This document shows, piece by piece, positions 40,501 through 52,255 of a DNA stretch of 64,000 bases. The DNA is from Cubamyces lactineus (Eukaryota; Basidiomycota; Agaricomycetes; Polyporales; Polyporaceae). The position numbers and the translations under genes are program-made. The stretch lies in the NCBI GenBank assembly GCA_022376465.1, contig JACDTU010000018.1:558001-622000 (forward strand), read 5' to 3'. Position 1 is the stretch's first letter. Each line of letters opens with the position of its first letter. Under the pieces are notes generated by a model. That model searched no databases. It was given only the letters and a program-made list of their open reading frames with translations, and was not told where the DNA came from.

Positions 40501-43500
40501 CACAATCTCATACCGGATCATAGACACGATTGTTCATGACGCACCGATGCAAGAAGGCGCGTAATCCAGACGATACGGGGCAGGACGAGCCACAGGAAGT
40601 GCATGGGGGGCCATCGAACTTGTTTCGGTATCACTTGGTAGAGTTCACCACGGCATGTCGAGAGGTTCGTAGACTGCAGGCAGCAGCCTTCGAATGCGTC
40701 AAATCCATCGTGAGGAGCCCGGGCGTCGGGATTTCAGCGTTACAAGGCGGACAGTGATTACGATGAAGCGCGGCTTGAATACCAAAGGTCACAGCAACTG
40801 CAAACCCATGATCCCAGGGTTACGCGTACCGGGTGCTCCGCATCTGGACAAATCATACGAGGGCGTCGTATTGTAAGTTGCCAGTTGCCAGAAAGTAGGT
40901 ATCCTGAAGTGACGACGAACTGGGCAAGCGGAGATGCAAAGCTAGTTGGCAGAGACTGAGTGGAGGCGCGTTAGAGGACCCGAGCCATGCAGACGCGAGG
41001 GGTACCGGTCCGGATCCGATGGGCGCACGACTGAGGAGGTCCAAAATCCATGCTGGGCAGAGGGCTCGGGCCAACATCGACGGCTGAGATTCAGACTCCG
41101 AGACCTGGTTGTAGATATTCCTGTTCCAAGCATGGCTGCCAGGGCCACACTATGTAGACGCTGTGGATATCGGATGTAGCCGCTAGCCTTTCGAATGCGA
41201 CCGGCGTGAAGGTTGGGACGGCCGAGCAGTAGAACGCGTTCTTCGAGCTTCAGAGAAATTTTCATCATCACAGGACTGACGGAGGATCCGAGAGCGTGGT
41301 GATGATAGAGGCATCCTAAATCAATCGCCGTTAGTGAAGTAGGTAAATCGGAACCATTCATACCAGATCATAGGCAACGAGGCACTTCACGGAACCGCCC
41401 TGGTCCACCTGGATACAACTAGACCGAGATACCTCCTCGGAATTCCGCACAAAGCTGTCTTTGGGTCCGATATCGGAGCACTGGCACGGATTGGACCGAA
41501 GTCATCACAGGGCAATCTCTGCGCATCGATGGCTTACCATGGGCGTTCATGCCAAGTTCAAGGGGCCAGGGAATTGAACTCTGAGGGCGAATGACGCCAC
41601 GGACTGACAAGATGACTTGTTCTCGTACGTAAGAGCACGGTATCTCCGACAGTGAACGAGAGCTCTGTCAACGATGGTTGGAAGGGTACGAGCGTTGTGC
41701 TTCAACAACTTGACTCATGGAATCACCTGCTTGTCTATCACATTAGTAGAGCTTCTTGGGTAGAGATGACCAGAAGCATACGAGGCGTGTGCATCACGAG
41801 GGAGGCTTGTGATACAAGTGTTCAGGAGCGTGGGCATCAGCGCAACGGGTCTTGCTCATGCGAAGACACGGGGGCAAGATAGCTGGATTCCTCTGATGGA
41901 AATTGAATGTTGGTGGTTTCGGACAGTATTCGTCATGTGAATGACTGTAGCATGCGGGTGGCAATTCCTTGAGTCGTTTTGAGAGTGCATGATTTACCTG
42001 CTAGGCGTTCAAGGGTGGATGTTATAAGCCGCTGGCTTGACAACAGTTCGACGCACCGCGCAAAAGTATCCATACAGATGCCCGCTAGTCACGTATATGA
42101 CAGCCATTCTAACTCCATTGTATGCGGTCTTAGTCTAATCGTTTCGATGTGGTAGAAGCGAGACCAGACCGAGGGCATGATAGTGGCAAGCTGGACGATT
42201 CAACGAGCGCGCAACGACGGTTTCCGCATGCTGTCCACGTGACCCAAGCGTAGGTTACCTCAGTGGAGTCTGGTTGCCATGCGCTGCCTTGTCCGCTGCA
42301 GCCTACACTCACTCTGCGTAGAGTCTACTATTGACCTGAGCATTTAAAACGGGATTTGGGTACGTAATGTATCACAAGAAAACTTGCATGTAGGTCTACG
42401 CACAGGGCAGGTGCGACGACCAATGTCATGGCCTCTGTCAGTACCATCTCGGTCCCTATCCTGCACCTTCCCGCACTCACGGTACTCTTGCTGCCGCTAT
42501 CAACGATTTTCGAGGGTCTCGACTTACCTTAGCGAAATGTGCATTGAACAACTAACATCATCCCAGTCAGTCTGGTTTAGCCTTGTGTCTATACACTACT
42601 GCTTACATGCGTGTTGCCAATAAGGATTCATCTCTAGGAATCCCTGCATAACCCTGCCCGTCATATTTCTCGCGACTCGTGTGTATTCCTACCGATCACG
42701 TACGGTGTTGACGTCTGCGAGCGCGGCGATTTTGGGCGTGTTCGCTCTGTGTCCTTGCGCACCCTCATCGTCGAGGACGCGACATCCAGTTCAGGCGAGC
42801 CCTTCCTCCCCAAATTCAAAACACTCTGACATACTAATGCGAGGGGCTACATCACGTCTCAGAACTACTGGGATACGTCTCCCGCAGCATGAATGACGCC
42901 GAGCGGTTTTTACCTGAGTCCGGAACGTACGCAATAGGCCCTCTGTATTGCGGGGCCGGGTCCTAGTCTTCGACAATCATCAGCCTACGGCGAACGCTCT
43001 TCTAACCTGACATGTCCTCGCATTTTCTCTGAAGTGCTCTGAATTTAGACTCTCACTGGGGATTGTCTGCGCAGACTCGACTGTCCGACGATGAAGGGTA
43101 TGTACCATGTATCTCACGCTTGATACGACTTGCCCTTTGTTCGCACACTCTCGTTCAACGGCCTGCTGTGTTGAATTTCTCCAGGATGCGCCGCGCAGGA
43201 AAAATTGACACCAGTTCTCTGAGTTCTGAGAAGCTGGCGATCTGCGCAGACATGCGCGAACACTGTGTTGTCTTCCACGAGGCCGCTGATCGCGTTAAGC
43301 CATCACGAACTTCGCCCATCATCGGTGTTGGACGAGCCTCACCGTTACTTTGCCGTGAATGCACTCGGGTATCACTTAGGTATTACCGACACGGAACCAT
43401 GGAGGTTGCGAACTCGTGGATTCCGTTCGGCTACCTCCATAACGCGAGCCATGCTCTGGAGATGTACTATCCTTCTGACGCCGTACGCGTTACGTCGTGG

Positions 43501-44060
43501 ATAAGTCTCCGGTGTATTTCAGCGCGTGGTTGGTTCTGAGTACCGCCAGGCGACATGACGTTGAAGGTATGGACCAACTTCATTGATGTTGCCTTCGAGA
43601 TCTACCTGATGTTCGTTCTGAAGTAGCACCAAAGCGTGTAACCTTCGAAGTAATCTGTGCCTGTGGTGCGAAGGAGTGCTTACGATGCAATGAATTGCAA
43701 TCAGTACTGCGACGAAGTTGACAGAGAATTTGAAGAGGACACCTACTACCTTCCTCAGTTCAAACCATGATTTGAGGGCGACGAAAGTAGGAAAAATATA
43801 TGGATAGCATCCGGTAGCTTACCCGCAGATGAGTTCTAGCAACGGTTCGCTGAGATAGCGGTATGTCGTGGCAACAGTGACTAATGAATAGAGCCCTTCA
43901 GGCAGGCAGAAAACGCGGTCACATGATCGCGACGCGTTGACCACGACGTCGCGCACCACTACGTCCGCCGAACATGACGTGTAATTCGAGACCTCAGAGC
44001 AGACGCGTCTCAACCAGCAAGCGATAGTCATACAATACAGGCTATGATCTTTTCTAATCA
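34596..44060. other. Gene-poor block of about 9.5 kb
   Basis: 34600-35280 is pyrimidine-rich 3' flank; 35338-35394 is a minisatellite. From 35.6 to 44.0 kb frames of 60-160 codons occur on both strands but none shows a domain, good intron structure or similarity to another frame in the window. No transposon ends, long terminal repeats or poly(A) tails were seen. Confidence 0.4.
35338..35394. repeat. Minisatellite, unit about 15 bp
   Basis: Three to four tandem copies of tacgtgctacgacgc with small changes (gatgc, gagc), preceded by ctgctacc repeats. Confidence 0.75.
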
Positions 44061-44089
44061 TGAACAAATGAGCGGCCACTGCATGAGGA

Positions 44090-44890
44090 GACGGAGGTGA
44101 CCGAAATCAGTGAGAGCGTGATCCACCAATCTCACTGGCTGTATCCCGGTTTCGCATCGAAGTCTTCGGTTCTGGATAATTAGGCACACGCTCGTTGGTA
44201 GGGCAAGGCCTATCGCGTTCCGGCTCGAGAGGTCTTGGGGAGATGCGCATATCCACGGGGACCTCGAGTACTTCCAAGCGTGGGCAACGTACAGCGAGAT
44301 AAGCAAGGCCCAAAAGTGTCGCCTTAGGGCAATCAGGGTCACCTATGCGTGGTTAAGGTGTGTAATCCTCGTAGCAATCCCCGAGAGACTCGACCTCGCC
44401 GAACTGGAGGATTTTGATGTTCGGCCACGCGTGCGACATTTCATTAACGAAGGTGTTGTCGATGAATACCATGGAAAACTCCACTTTGAGGCGCAGCGTT
44501 TCAAGTTGTCGTAGAGATAGAAGAGGTCGCAGGCATGCGGGAGTAGTTGAGTAGAACCTGCTGCGGACCAGCTTTTGGCAGTGCCATCTTCATATTCAAA
44601 GTTATGCCAAGGATCGGAGAGTCAAGATCCTCAGGATACTCTTGGCCATTGTCTCCAAGCTAACCATAGCTGCAGCGACCTTCATACGCGCTATGCATGA
44701 TACGCACTTGATGAGTATCACTGGCCCGGGGGCTCGCAGTCTTGCAGCCAGATCTCGACTCGGAACTCGAGGTGCGTCCTCAAGGTCCTCAAGTCCACGA
44801 TGCGTACTATTCACAAACTCAATATGCACATCAACGGTACTAGCAGACGGCGGTAGCGGCGGTCGATCAAGAGGCCGAAAGGGCAACTGT
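44090..44890 (-). pseudogene. Decayed F-box/LRR-type protein fragment
   Basis: Minus-strand pieces resemble the C-terminal leucine-rich part of agaricomycete F-box proteins: VDVHIEFVNS (about 44820), then LETLRLKVEFSMVFIDNTFVNEMSHAWPN... IKILQFGEVESLGD (about 44390-44510), then LLGLAYLAVRCPRLEVLEVPVDM (about 44240-44315). The pieces lie in different frames, in the expected order, but not all joins have clear splice sites, and no F-box domain precedes them. Either a degenerate gene or one whose 5' part I could not see. Confidence 0.45.
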
Positions 44891-45611
44891 TTGCAGACTT
44901 TCCACGCGTTACATCACGCGTCGGGCACCGTGACCCCCAGTGCGTCACACTATCGCTCCGCGTTCACGTGAGCTGACACAAGCTATACTTGACCACCACT
45001 CACTACCCTTGCCAGTATCCTTCCGTCCCTGCTCGAAGTAAAGTTATTTCTGGCACTTAATGCGAAAACTCAATTTAGTGGCAATGTCATTGAAACCCGA
45101 GCAACATGTGGTAGGCGGCTCACCGGGGTGGCGTGCTCACATATTCAGGATTACATCTACAAGCCTCACGATCAGCTCTGAATGGCATGACATGCATTCT
45201 CTGTTGTACAGAACTCAATACATCGGAATCGAACGTTACATGGCTTCCGAAAGACGAAGATATTCCAGTGCTCTATCCGGCCAAAGTCTGGAACTGCGAA
45301 GTGTCTCGGCGGACGGTCGAGCAACAAGATCTCGTGAAGGATGATGTGGAGTAACCTGCGCCGCGAGGTACGCGTTCAGATCGACAAGCCTGCAAACGGG
45401 GTTCATAGCGAGTATCTCTTAGCCCGCGGCTAGTCGCAATTGGAATCGTACCCGGTGGTACGTCGAGGGTACATGGAAGGCTGGTCGGCTACCGTTCCAG
45501 CGCTAACTCCACCGAAGGACCGATATAAAGAGGAGTAGTAGTCACCAAACTTCGCCTGGCCTCGACCAGCTGATCTCCCATCTCATAGTCCGCTCTAGGT
45601 TACCCACTACA
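44891..45611. other. Intergenic upstream of P450-3
   Basis: Contains an open frame at 45133-45354 with coding-like composition (DEDIPVLYPAKVWNCEV) but no recognisable family. The P450-3 promoter is at the right end. Confidence 0.35.
45524..45529 (+). promoter_or_regulatory. TATA box of P450-3
   Basis: TATAAA 83 bp before the ATG at 45612. Confidence 0.6.
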
Positions 45612-47776
45612 ATGGACGTCGCTATCATCTCCAATTCTTTCCGGTCAGGAGAGCTCAACGTACGGAGCTTGATGGTTATCCTGGCCCTCGTTGCCGTCGC
45701 TATTATGGTTCTCCGTGAATTATCAGTACGGTATGCATCGTGTCGATCCTCTTTGTTGCCGCCTCCACCGGGCCCGCTTGGCCTTCCCTTCATTGGGAAT
45801 GTCTTCGACATTCCGCAGGAGCGCTCGTGGATCGCTTACCGCGATCTTGCTGCAGCATACGGTAGGGACATCCAACTACTAGCACGAGCATTATCTAGGA
45901 GTACAATATCTCATTTAACCCTCGCTAGGCGATGTTATCGGGGTAAAGGCCCTCGGCCAAACCCTCATAGTCCTCAATTCTCTTAGCGCTACAACCGATC
46001 TGCTGGAGAAACGTTCCGCTATGTACTCAGACAGGCCGGTCTCGACGGTCTCCCAAATGTAGGTCGATACAGCCTCTCACAGGGTATGCGGTTCGAGTCG
46101 AGAAGCTTATGGTGATGTGTAGGATTGGGTGGACAAGAAACCTTGCGTTCAAACAGTATGGCGATGACTGGCGAGCGATGCGCCACATGCTCTGGCAACA
46201 TCTCCAGCCGGGTGTAGTAGCAAAATATCAGCCTGTGCAGCGCCAGGGAGCCGCTACCTTGTTGAAGCATCTTTCCAAGGTTTCAAGCACTGACCTCGAC
46301 AAGCAGATTAAAAGGTTAGTGCGTCCGTGATTGATACCGGTTGGCACTGGAATATTGACGATTAGTCCAGTTCTTTCTGCAAAATCCTATTGAATGTCAT
46401 GTATGGACTGCGTTTCGACCGTGCCGACATCCCAAGCTACATCGAGGTGCTGAGCCGGTTGGAGAGCGCCATCGCCGAGGCGTTCCAACCGGGTGCTTTC
46501 CTTGTGGAGTTCGTCCCGTGGCTGCGATATGTCCCCGGATGGCTTCCGGGTACCGCGTGGCAGCAGAGGGTCTTTAGGTGGAAAGGGAAGCTGGACACCT
46601 TGGTGGAAGAGCCATATCGTGCAGCAAAGGAGGCCATGGTGAGTATGCGATTGTGCGGACTCGCGGAACCGCCGCTTGGTTGACCTATTGTCTAAGACAC
46701 GAGGAGATGCGGACCAGTCGCTCTTCACAGAGGCGATGGAGCCCTTCGAAAACGAGAAGGGTACCAGCCGTGGAGAAAAGGCTGACACGCTCATCAAGGA
46801 GACAGCGTCGTCAGCCTTCCATGGTAATGTCTTTCTCTATGTCGACGATGAGTCTGCCGACTGACATCTAGCTGGGAAAAACTGCAGCTGGAGCCGATGC
46901 AGTAAGCCTAGCTGTCAGAACTCTCGAGTATTTCTGTTCTGACGTTACTCGCGCCCCCCGGGTTGCGTAGCTCGCAGCGGTACTCTATGCATTTGTATGT
47001 GCCATGGTGCTGAATCCGGAAGTACAAGTCCGCGCACAGAAGGAGCTTGATCGCGTCGTCGGTAGCGACAGGCTGCCTGAGCACTCCGATCGTCCTAACC
47101 TGCCATACGTCGAAGCAATTCTTAAAGAGACACTTCGCTGGTATAACCCGGTACCCCTCGGCGTTGCCCATCGATGCACCGAGGACAACGTCTATCGGGG
47201 ATGGAGGATCCCGGAGGGCGCGACAGTCATGTTCAACGTCTGGTATGACCTCAGTACCCCTTGGAAACACTCCGAGCATGCTAACAATAGGTTGTATCCG
47301 TACCATATCGTGACGGACAGGGCCATGCTGCACGATGAGAACGTCTACCCCGATCCTGAGGCGTTCCATCCGGAGCGATTTCTTAAGGGCGGTGCACCAA
47401 ACATGGACGTTATGCAGCCCGAGGTCTTGACGTTTGGTGTGGGCCGAAGGTATGCCATGCTATCTTCTACACCAGTACTCGAACCTGAGGTTCTCTGTCG
47501 CACAGGGTCTGTCCTGGGAAGCATTTCGCAGATGATGCGCTCTTCATCAGCATCGCGTCCATTCTACACGTCTTCACGATCACGCATGCGCTCGATGCAC
47601 AGGGTGTGCCGATTCCTGTGAAAGCGGAGGTTGCATCGGGATTCCTATCGTAAGCCGTGCTTCGTGGTCCTCAGCTATATCCCTCCATGATAGTGTGAAA
47701 CAGGCTCATCAAGGAGTTCGACTGCTCCTTCCACCCTCGCTCCGCGACGCACGAAGCGCTCATCCGGGAGGCGTAG
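45612..47776 (+). CDS. Cytochrome P450 monooxygenase (P450-3)
   Basis: Membrane-anchored P450 of the group with the O-methylsterigmatocystin-oxidoreductase look common in basidiomycetes. N-terminal helix at about residues 18-38 (SLMVILALVAVAIMVL), hinge LLPPPPGPLGLPFIGN, then ALGQTLIVLNS, WRAMRHMLWQHLQP, FVPWLRYVPGWLPG, I-helix AGADAV, ExxR as KETLRWYNPVPLGVAH (about 47120-47165), PERF (47362-47375), and the Cys loop FGVGRR, continuing after an intron as VCPGKHFA (haem Cys at about 47510). The last exon, from 47704, ends LIREA at 47776. About eight to ten introns; the exons around 46830-47000 are short and not firmly fixed. The I-helix has Ala-Val where most P450s have Thr-Thr. P450-4 at the right edge is its paralogue. 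Confidence 0.85.
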
Positions 47777-48065
47777 GAAATACGAAAAACTCAACAAGAC
47801 AGCTTGTATCTTTGTGGCTAGATGCGCCGAATGTTTGTCCCAGTTTCGCCGGAGTGTTCACAGTGTTTTCTTGGATATGCACGGATATCTGGATGTGGTT
47901 CGTGTTCTGATTCCGTATCGCCACGGTGTTGTGAACGCCCTAGATACTAAGTACAACAGGTTACGAGACACTACAAGGTGAACTTGGCGGCTTTCCACCG
48001 CAACTGATAACACATCGACGGCGGCTTACAACGTCGCTTGCATGGCCTTGATTCTACATAGTCCG

Positions 48066-49480
48066 TCAGCGTCTTGCATCCATGCGAAGCATCAAGTTCA
48101 CGTACACGAAAGATGGCGCGTAGGTCCGCGTGATTGAGTACGGGATGAGCTCCTCCGCCAGAACGCCTGGCAAGCGTGCCATGACGCCCACATGCAGTGG
48201 CGCAGCGATATAGAACCATGCAAAGACCCAAGCGTATCCTATTCGCTTCGTCCACTTCGTGGGTCCGTCGAATCCTAGTCGTCGCCCGATGGCGATCACT
48301 CCGTCCTCGAAGGTGATAGCGAGCGCGTTCGCAAGAAAGAACACCATGGACGTGCCGACATAGCCCCGCGCGCCCATCATGAGGTCGCCGCCGGAGTGGA
48401 TGAAGCCGGAGAGCGCAAAGGAGGCGTAGAGCTTGACGTACGACGAGGCGGTCGACCCTTTCTGGAGTCCGAGCGCGTCGTTGAGCTTTTCACCGAGTAG
48501 CGTGAAGCACTGTAGCGCCAATACAGAACGTCTATAAGTTGAGCCCCACAAATGTGCAGGAAAGTGACACTTACGCGTCGGAGATTCTGGTGCCAGGATT
48601 TGCTATACAGAAAAATGACAGTGAGTCCCGTTGTACCTCATAGATTACAACGCGTTTTACCCCTACCCCCAGAATCGTCGGACAGTGTACGCGTCCGACC
48701 AGTTCCCAAACTCCTGCCTCCAGTCCTCCATGTTCCCGTTGAACAAGCCCGTGGCGACGCAGAAGATCGACATAAGCACGTTCAGCAGGTTCGTCATCGC
48801 GTATGTCGGGAAGTACCACGCGAAGTAGCACGGGACACGCATGATGGCGCCCCTCCAGCCTCCCGGGAACGCGTCGGTGCCGAGGAGTGGGAAGAGCGGC
48901 TGCAGGTGAATGTACGCCTGTGTGATGTCGACTAAGAGCCATAGTCGGAGCGCCTGTAAGATGCGCCGTCGTAGGAACTGGCCGCGGGTTTTCACAGGAT
49001 CGGGCGGAGGCAGATTCGAAACCTAGGTGGCCTTGGATGTTAGCAAGGTGAGGGTTCGTCTGTAAAGGACTGGGAGGTTCAATGTGTAGTATATAGGCTT
49101 ACTTGTGAGCTCCAGCCGATGAGACGTGCATTTCCAGCGACACAGGCCGCATACCACAGCTTTTTGTGCAGAGGGTAGTCCGCTGGGGTTGCCTTTTCGT
49201 CTTTATACCGCCATTCCCTCATGGGGTCGCAGAGCCAGGGGAAGATGAGGATCCCCGCCCAACCCCATGCGGTGATGTTGCTTCCCATTCCCCAGTCGTG
49301 CATCGGGCCCTCACCAGTCGTGTACTGTGAGAGGAGGGTATAGCAATAGTAGGACGTGAGCGCGGTTATTGCGAGACGCGGTAGACTTGGTGGTCTGAGT
49401 GCTATGGTCGCGATGAGGATCAACTGCACGATGACTTGTCCTAATGGCGGCAAGATACTGCGCTCGCTAATTTGAGCCAT
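48066..49480 (-). CDS. Wax-synthase-like membrane O-acyltransferase 1
   Basis: Integral membrane acyltransferase of the wax synthase/MBOAT-like family (PF13813 type), which moves an acyl group from acyl-CoA to a hydroxyl; fungal members acetylate terpenoid alcohols. Starts MAQISERSILPPLGQ (ATG at 49478-49480). Exons cover 49480-49100 (ending GWSSQ), 49020-48670 (GWRGAIMRVPCYFAWYF... WSDAYTVRRFWG), a small exon near 48600 (SWHQNLRR), and from about 48511 CFTLLGEKLNDALGL onward. Motifs: RFWG..WHQ and SFALSGFIHSGGD, whose His is the expected catalytic residue. Many hydrophobic helices. Stop at 48066-48068. Tandem, same-strand paralogue of acyltransferase 2, sharing its exon joins; next to P450-3, which suggests tailoring of the same kind of product (inference). 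Confidence 0.85.
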
Positions 49481-50175
49481 GGCACGCTTGAGCTTCAGAA
49501 GTTCAGCTTCGGCACTGCGGTGAGGCGGGCAAACGCAGATTAGCAGGTCGTGCAACCTAGTGGGCTGCGATGACAGGCAATGCGCGATAATATGTATGCA
49601 CGCACTGCGGACTCCGCCCGGCTGCATCAGAGAAGCTGATACATCGCGCATCGCAACAGAATGTGATCCAAGTTTCGCTCACTGATGCACGCCATGGCGC
49701 GCGCGCGCAACATGACAATCCCGGTATACACGTACCGCCCGCGAGCGCGAATGGTGCAAACACATTGCAGCCGCCGCTGAGACCGGTAGCGCTCCCACCA
49801 CGATGTCGATAAGCACACGAATTCGCTGGCGCGAACGCCGCCCGTCGCCAGGCATCGTACGTACATCATGATGGCAAACCTTTGCATGCAATCCGCTGTA
49901 TGGGACGCGCACAGTGTTTCCCCCGGGATATTCTCGTCGTCGGACGGAACGAGCCTCGTGATGCGTTCTGGAAGTCAGAAGCGACGTACAATGTACGCCC
50001 AAAAGGTCTGATTCTTCTCGCGCTGTACGCCGGTTCATTTGGCCTTATACAGAAAAGCCGCAATTCCCAGAAGATATTGAGTCGTCGTAGATGATTCTGA
50101 CGTACTGACCTATCGCAACTTCCACCGGGGCACGGCATGCGCGAGCACTGGTATCAGGTCATCTCATGTTGGTGT
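49481..50175. other. Intergenic between the two acyltransferases
   Basis: Promoter of acyltransferase 1 and 3' flank of acyltransferase 2; nothing else recognised. Confidence 0.4.
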
Positions 50176-51663
50176 CTACAACGTAGCCTGCATCATTCGG
50201 ATGCTGCGGAGAACCGTCAGGGTGCTGTTATCAGTTGTTGCGCGGGACTTGAACAAACAAAATACATACACAAAGGAGGGCGCACATGCCCGGATCAGTG
50301 AGAATGACATGTAGTCCTCGTCTAGTGCACCTGGGAGTTGGATCATCCAATCCGCATTGAGCGGCGCCGCTACCAGATTGAACCACAAGATGACCCAAAC
50401 GTATCCCAACCGTCGCGTCCACTTCGTCGGCCCGTCGAACCCCACCCGTCGTGCGAGGCTAAGCACAGCGTCCTCGAAGGTAATCGTCATAGCGTTTGCG
50501 AGGAAGAACCACATCGAGTTACCGATATACTCGCGGCCAACCATGACGTCGCCCGAGACGTGTATCAAGCCCGAGAATATGAAGCCTGTGTACAGGCGCG
50601 TGTATGTCGATGCGAGAGAGCCTTTCCTGAGACTGAGCGCATCGCTGACCGCACGGCCCGCGAGCGTGAAGTACTGCGGAAAACAGCTATCAGCACCACT
50701 CTAGTGAGGCTGAACGCGAATCAAGTACTCACGCGGCGTAGGTTCTGATGCCATGTCCTCCTGGAAGGCAAGATGCAGTGAACAAAGTTAGCTACGCGTT
50801 TCAAGGCCCTGGTCTGCTGCACAAGGCCGGCAGCTAAGTTGACGCACCCCCAGAAGCGTCGGACGGTGTACGCGTCGGACCAATTCCCAAACGGCGGTCT
50901 CCAATCCTCCGGATTTCCATTGAATAGGCCGGTCGCCACGGGGATCACAGAGACCGCGAGGTACAGCAGCTTGATCGTGGAGTATGCACTCAGATACCAC
51001 GCGTTGTATAGGAGGAACCGCATGACGGCTCCCCGCCATCCGCCCGGGAACTTCTCTGTTCCCAGGAGGGGAAAGAGCGGCTGAAGGCGCAGAAAGGTCT
51101 GCGCGAAGTCGAAGTAGAGCAGACACTTGAGAATCTGGAACAGACGATAGCGCAGCGACTGCATCCGTGACTGGGCTGCTACTGGTGCGGGTACGTTGTC
51201 CACCTAGATATTACGTGGGTATGAAAATGTAGAGAATGACATTGGAATCCGGAGACATGGGAGGTGGGAATTTTAAAATTCTCACCTGAGAACTCCAGCC
51301 GATGAGACGGACGTTATATACAATGCATGCGGCATAATAGCACCTCTTGAGGATAGAATACTCGCCAGGTGCCTTTTTCTCCCCTCTGTATTTCCAGTCT
51401 TCCATAGGATTACATAGCCACGGAAGGACTATGATGCCAGACCATCCCCAGACACCGATCATCAGACCCATGCCATGGTCTTGCAAGAGACCATTGCCCG
51501 TGGTATAGCCCGTAAGCAGCAGATAGCAGTAGTATAGCGCAAGCGCAGTGAGCGTGAGACGGAGAGGGACAGGAGGTCGAAAGACCGTCAACGCGATGGT
51601 GGCGGCGAGGAGTATAGCGCCTTCCCGAGCAGTCAAAGCCTTGCGCTCGCCGGTCGTGGACAT
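50176..51663 (-). CDS. Wax-synthase-like membrane O-acyltransferase 2
   Basis: Same family as acyltransferase 1. Chosen start MSTTGERKALTAREG (ATG at 51661-51663), by analogy with the paralogue; in-frame ATGs at 51684 and 51690 would add 7-9 residues. Blocks: LRLTLTALALYYCYLLL, GWSGIIVLPWLCNPMEDW, LIGWSSQ, then after an intron LFQILKCLLYFDFAQTFLRLQPLF, GGWRGAVMRFLLYNAWY, NWSDAYTVRRFWG, a small exon RTWHQNLRR (about 50737-50765), YFTLAGRAVSDAL, and the catalytic-His motif IFSGLIHVSGD (about 50560-50590). Ends MMQATL at 50176. The first exon, the small exon and their phases match acyltransferase 1, so the pair arose by tandem duplication. Confidence 0.85.
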
Positions 51664-52255
51664 GGCAGAGCGGGGTGCTTTCATACACACAGTCGGGACC
51701 TTCGAGAGCTCAAGTGGTGGTTAGGAGATATAGGAGAGAGAGTAGGTGAGTGACCTTGCTGCTGCGGCCGTCCGCTACAAAGACCGAGCGATGACCGATG
51801 CCAGTCTGATTGTGTGTCTTGGTATGGATATTCGATTGCCCATGGCAACCCGGGTCCCTCGGGTATGCTGGCACGTGCAGAACACTATGTGCAAGTGTGC
51901 CGCAGTCGGTAGAGAGAATACTACGAGGTGCTTCATCAGAGCAAGGTGTTCTGCTCTCGGAGGGCAGCAAATGCCACCGCGGTCGGCTTTACGATCACGT
52001 GATTGTATCCCTCCAAGGCTCAATCGCTGTGTCGTAGGGAGCAATGCGCACTTCTTGTGAGTTGGTATATTGAATCGACTTGACTAGTAGTGAAAACGTC
52101 TCCAATGTGACATATACGCCTGACTAAGACGAGGTCAATACTACTTCGTGGAGTTTTTGTTACGGGCCGCTAACAATATATCAAACGCCGCAGGATCGCC
52201 ATTGGGCCGGAGTCGGCTTACAATTCGGAATACAGGCTTGTCTACATACACAAAC
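51664..52255. other. Intergenic, acyltransferase 2 / DUF6535 gene
   Basis: Upstream region of acyltransferase 2; no gene seen. Confidence 0.4.

Noticed and set aside
41550..41640. Possible tRNA T-arm (GTTCAATTCC) on the minus strand
   Set aside because: The T stem has a mismatch and there is no D arm or anticodon arm at the correct spacing.
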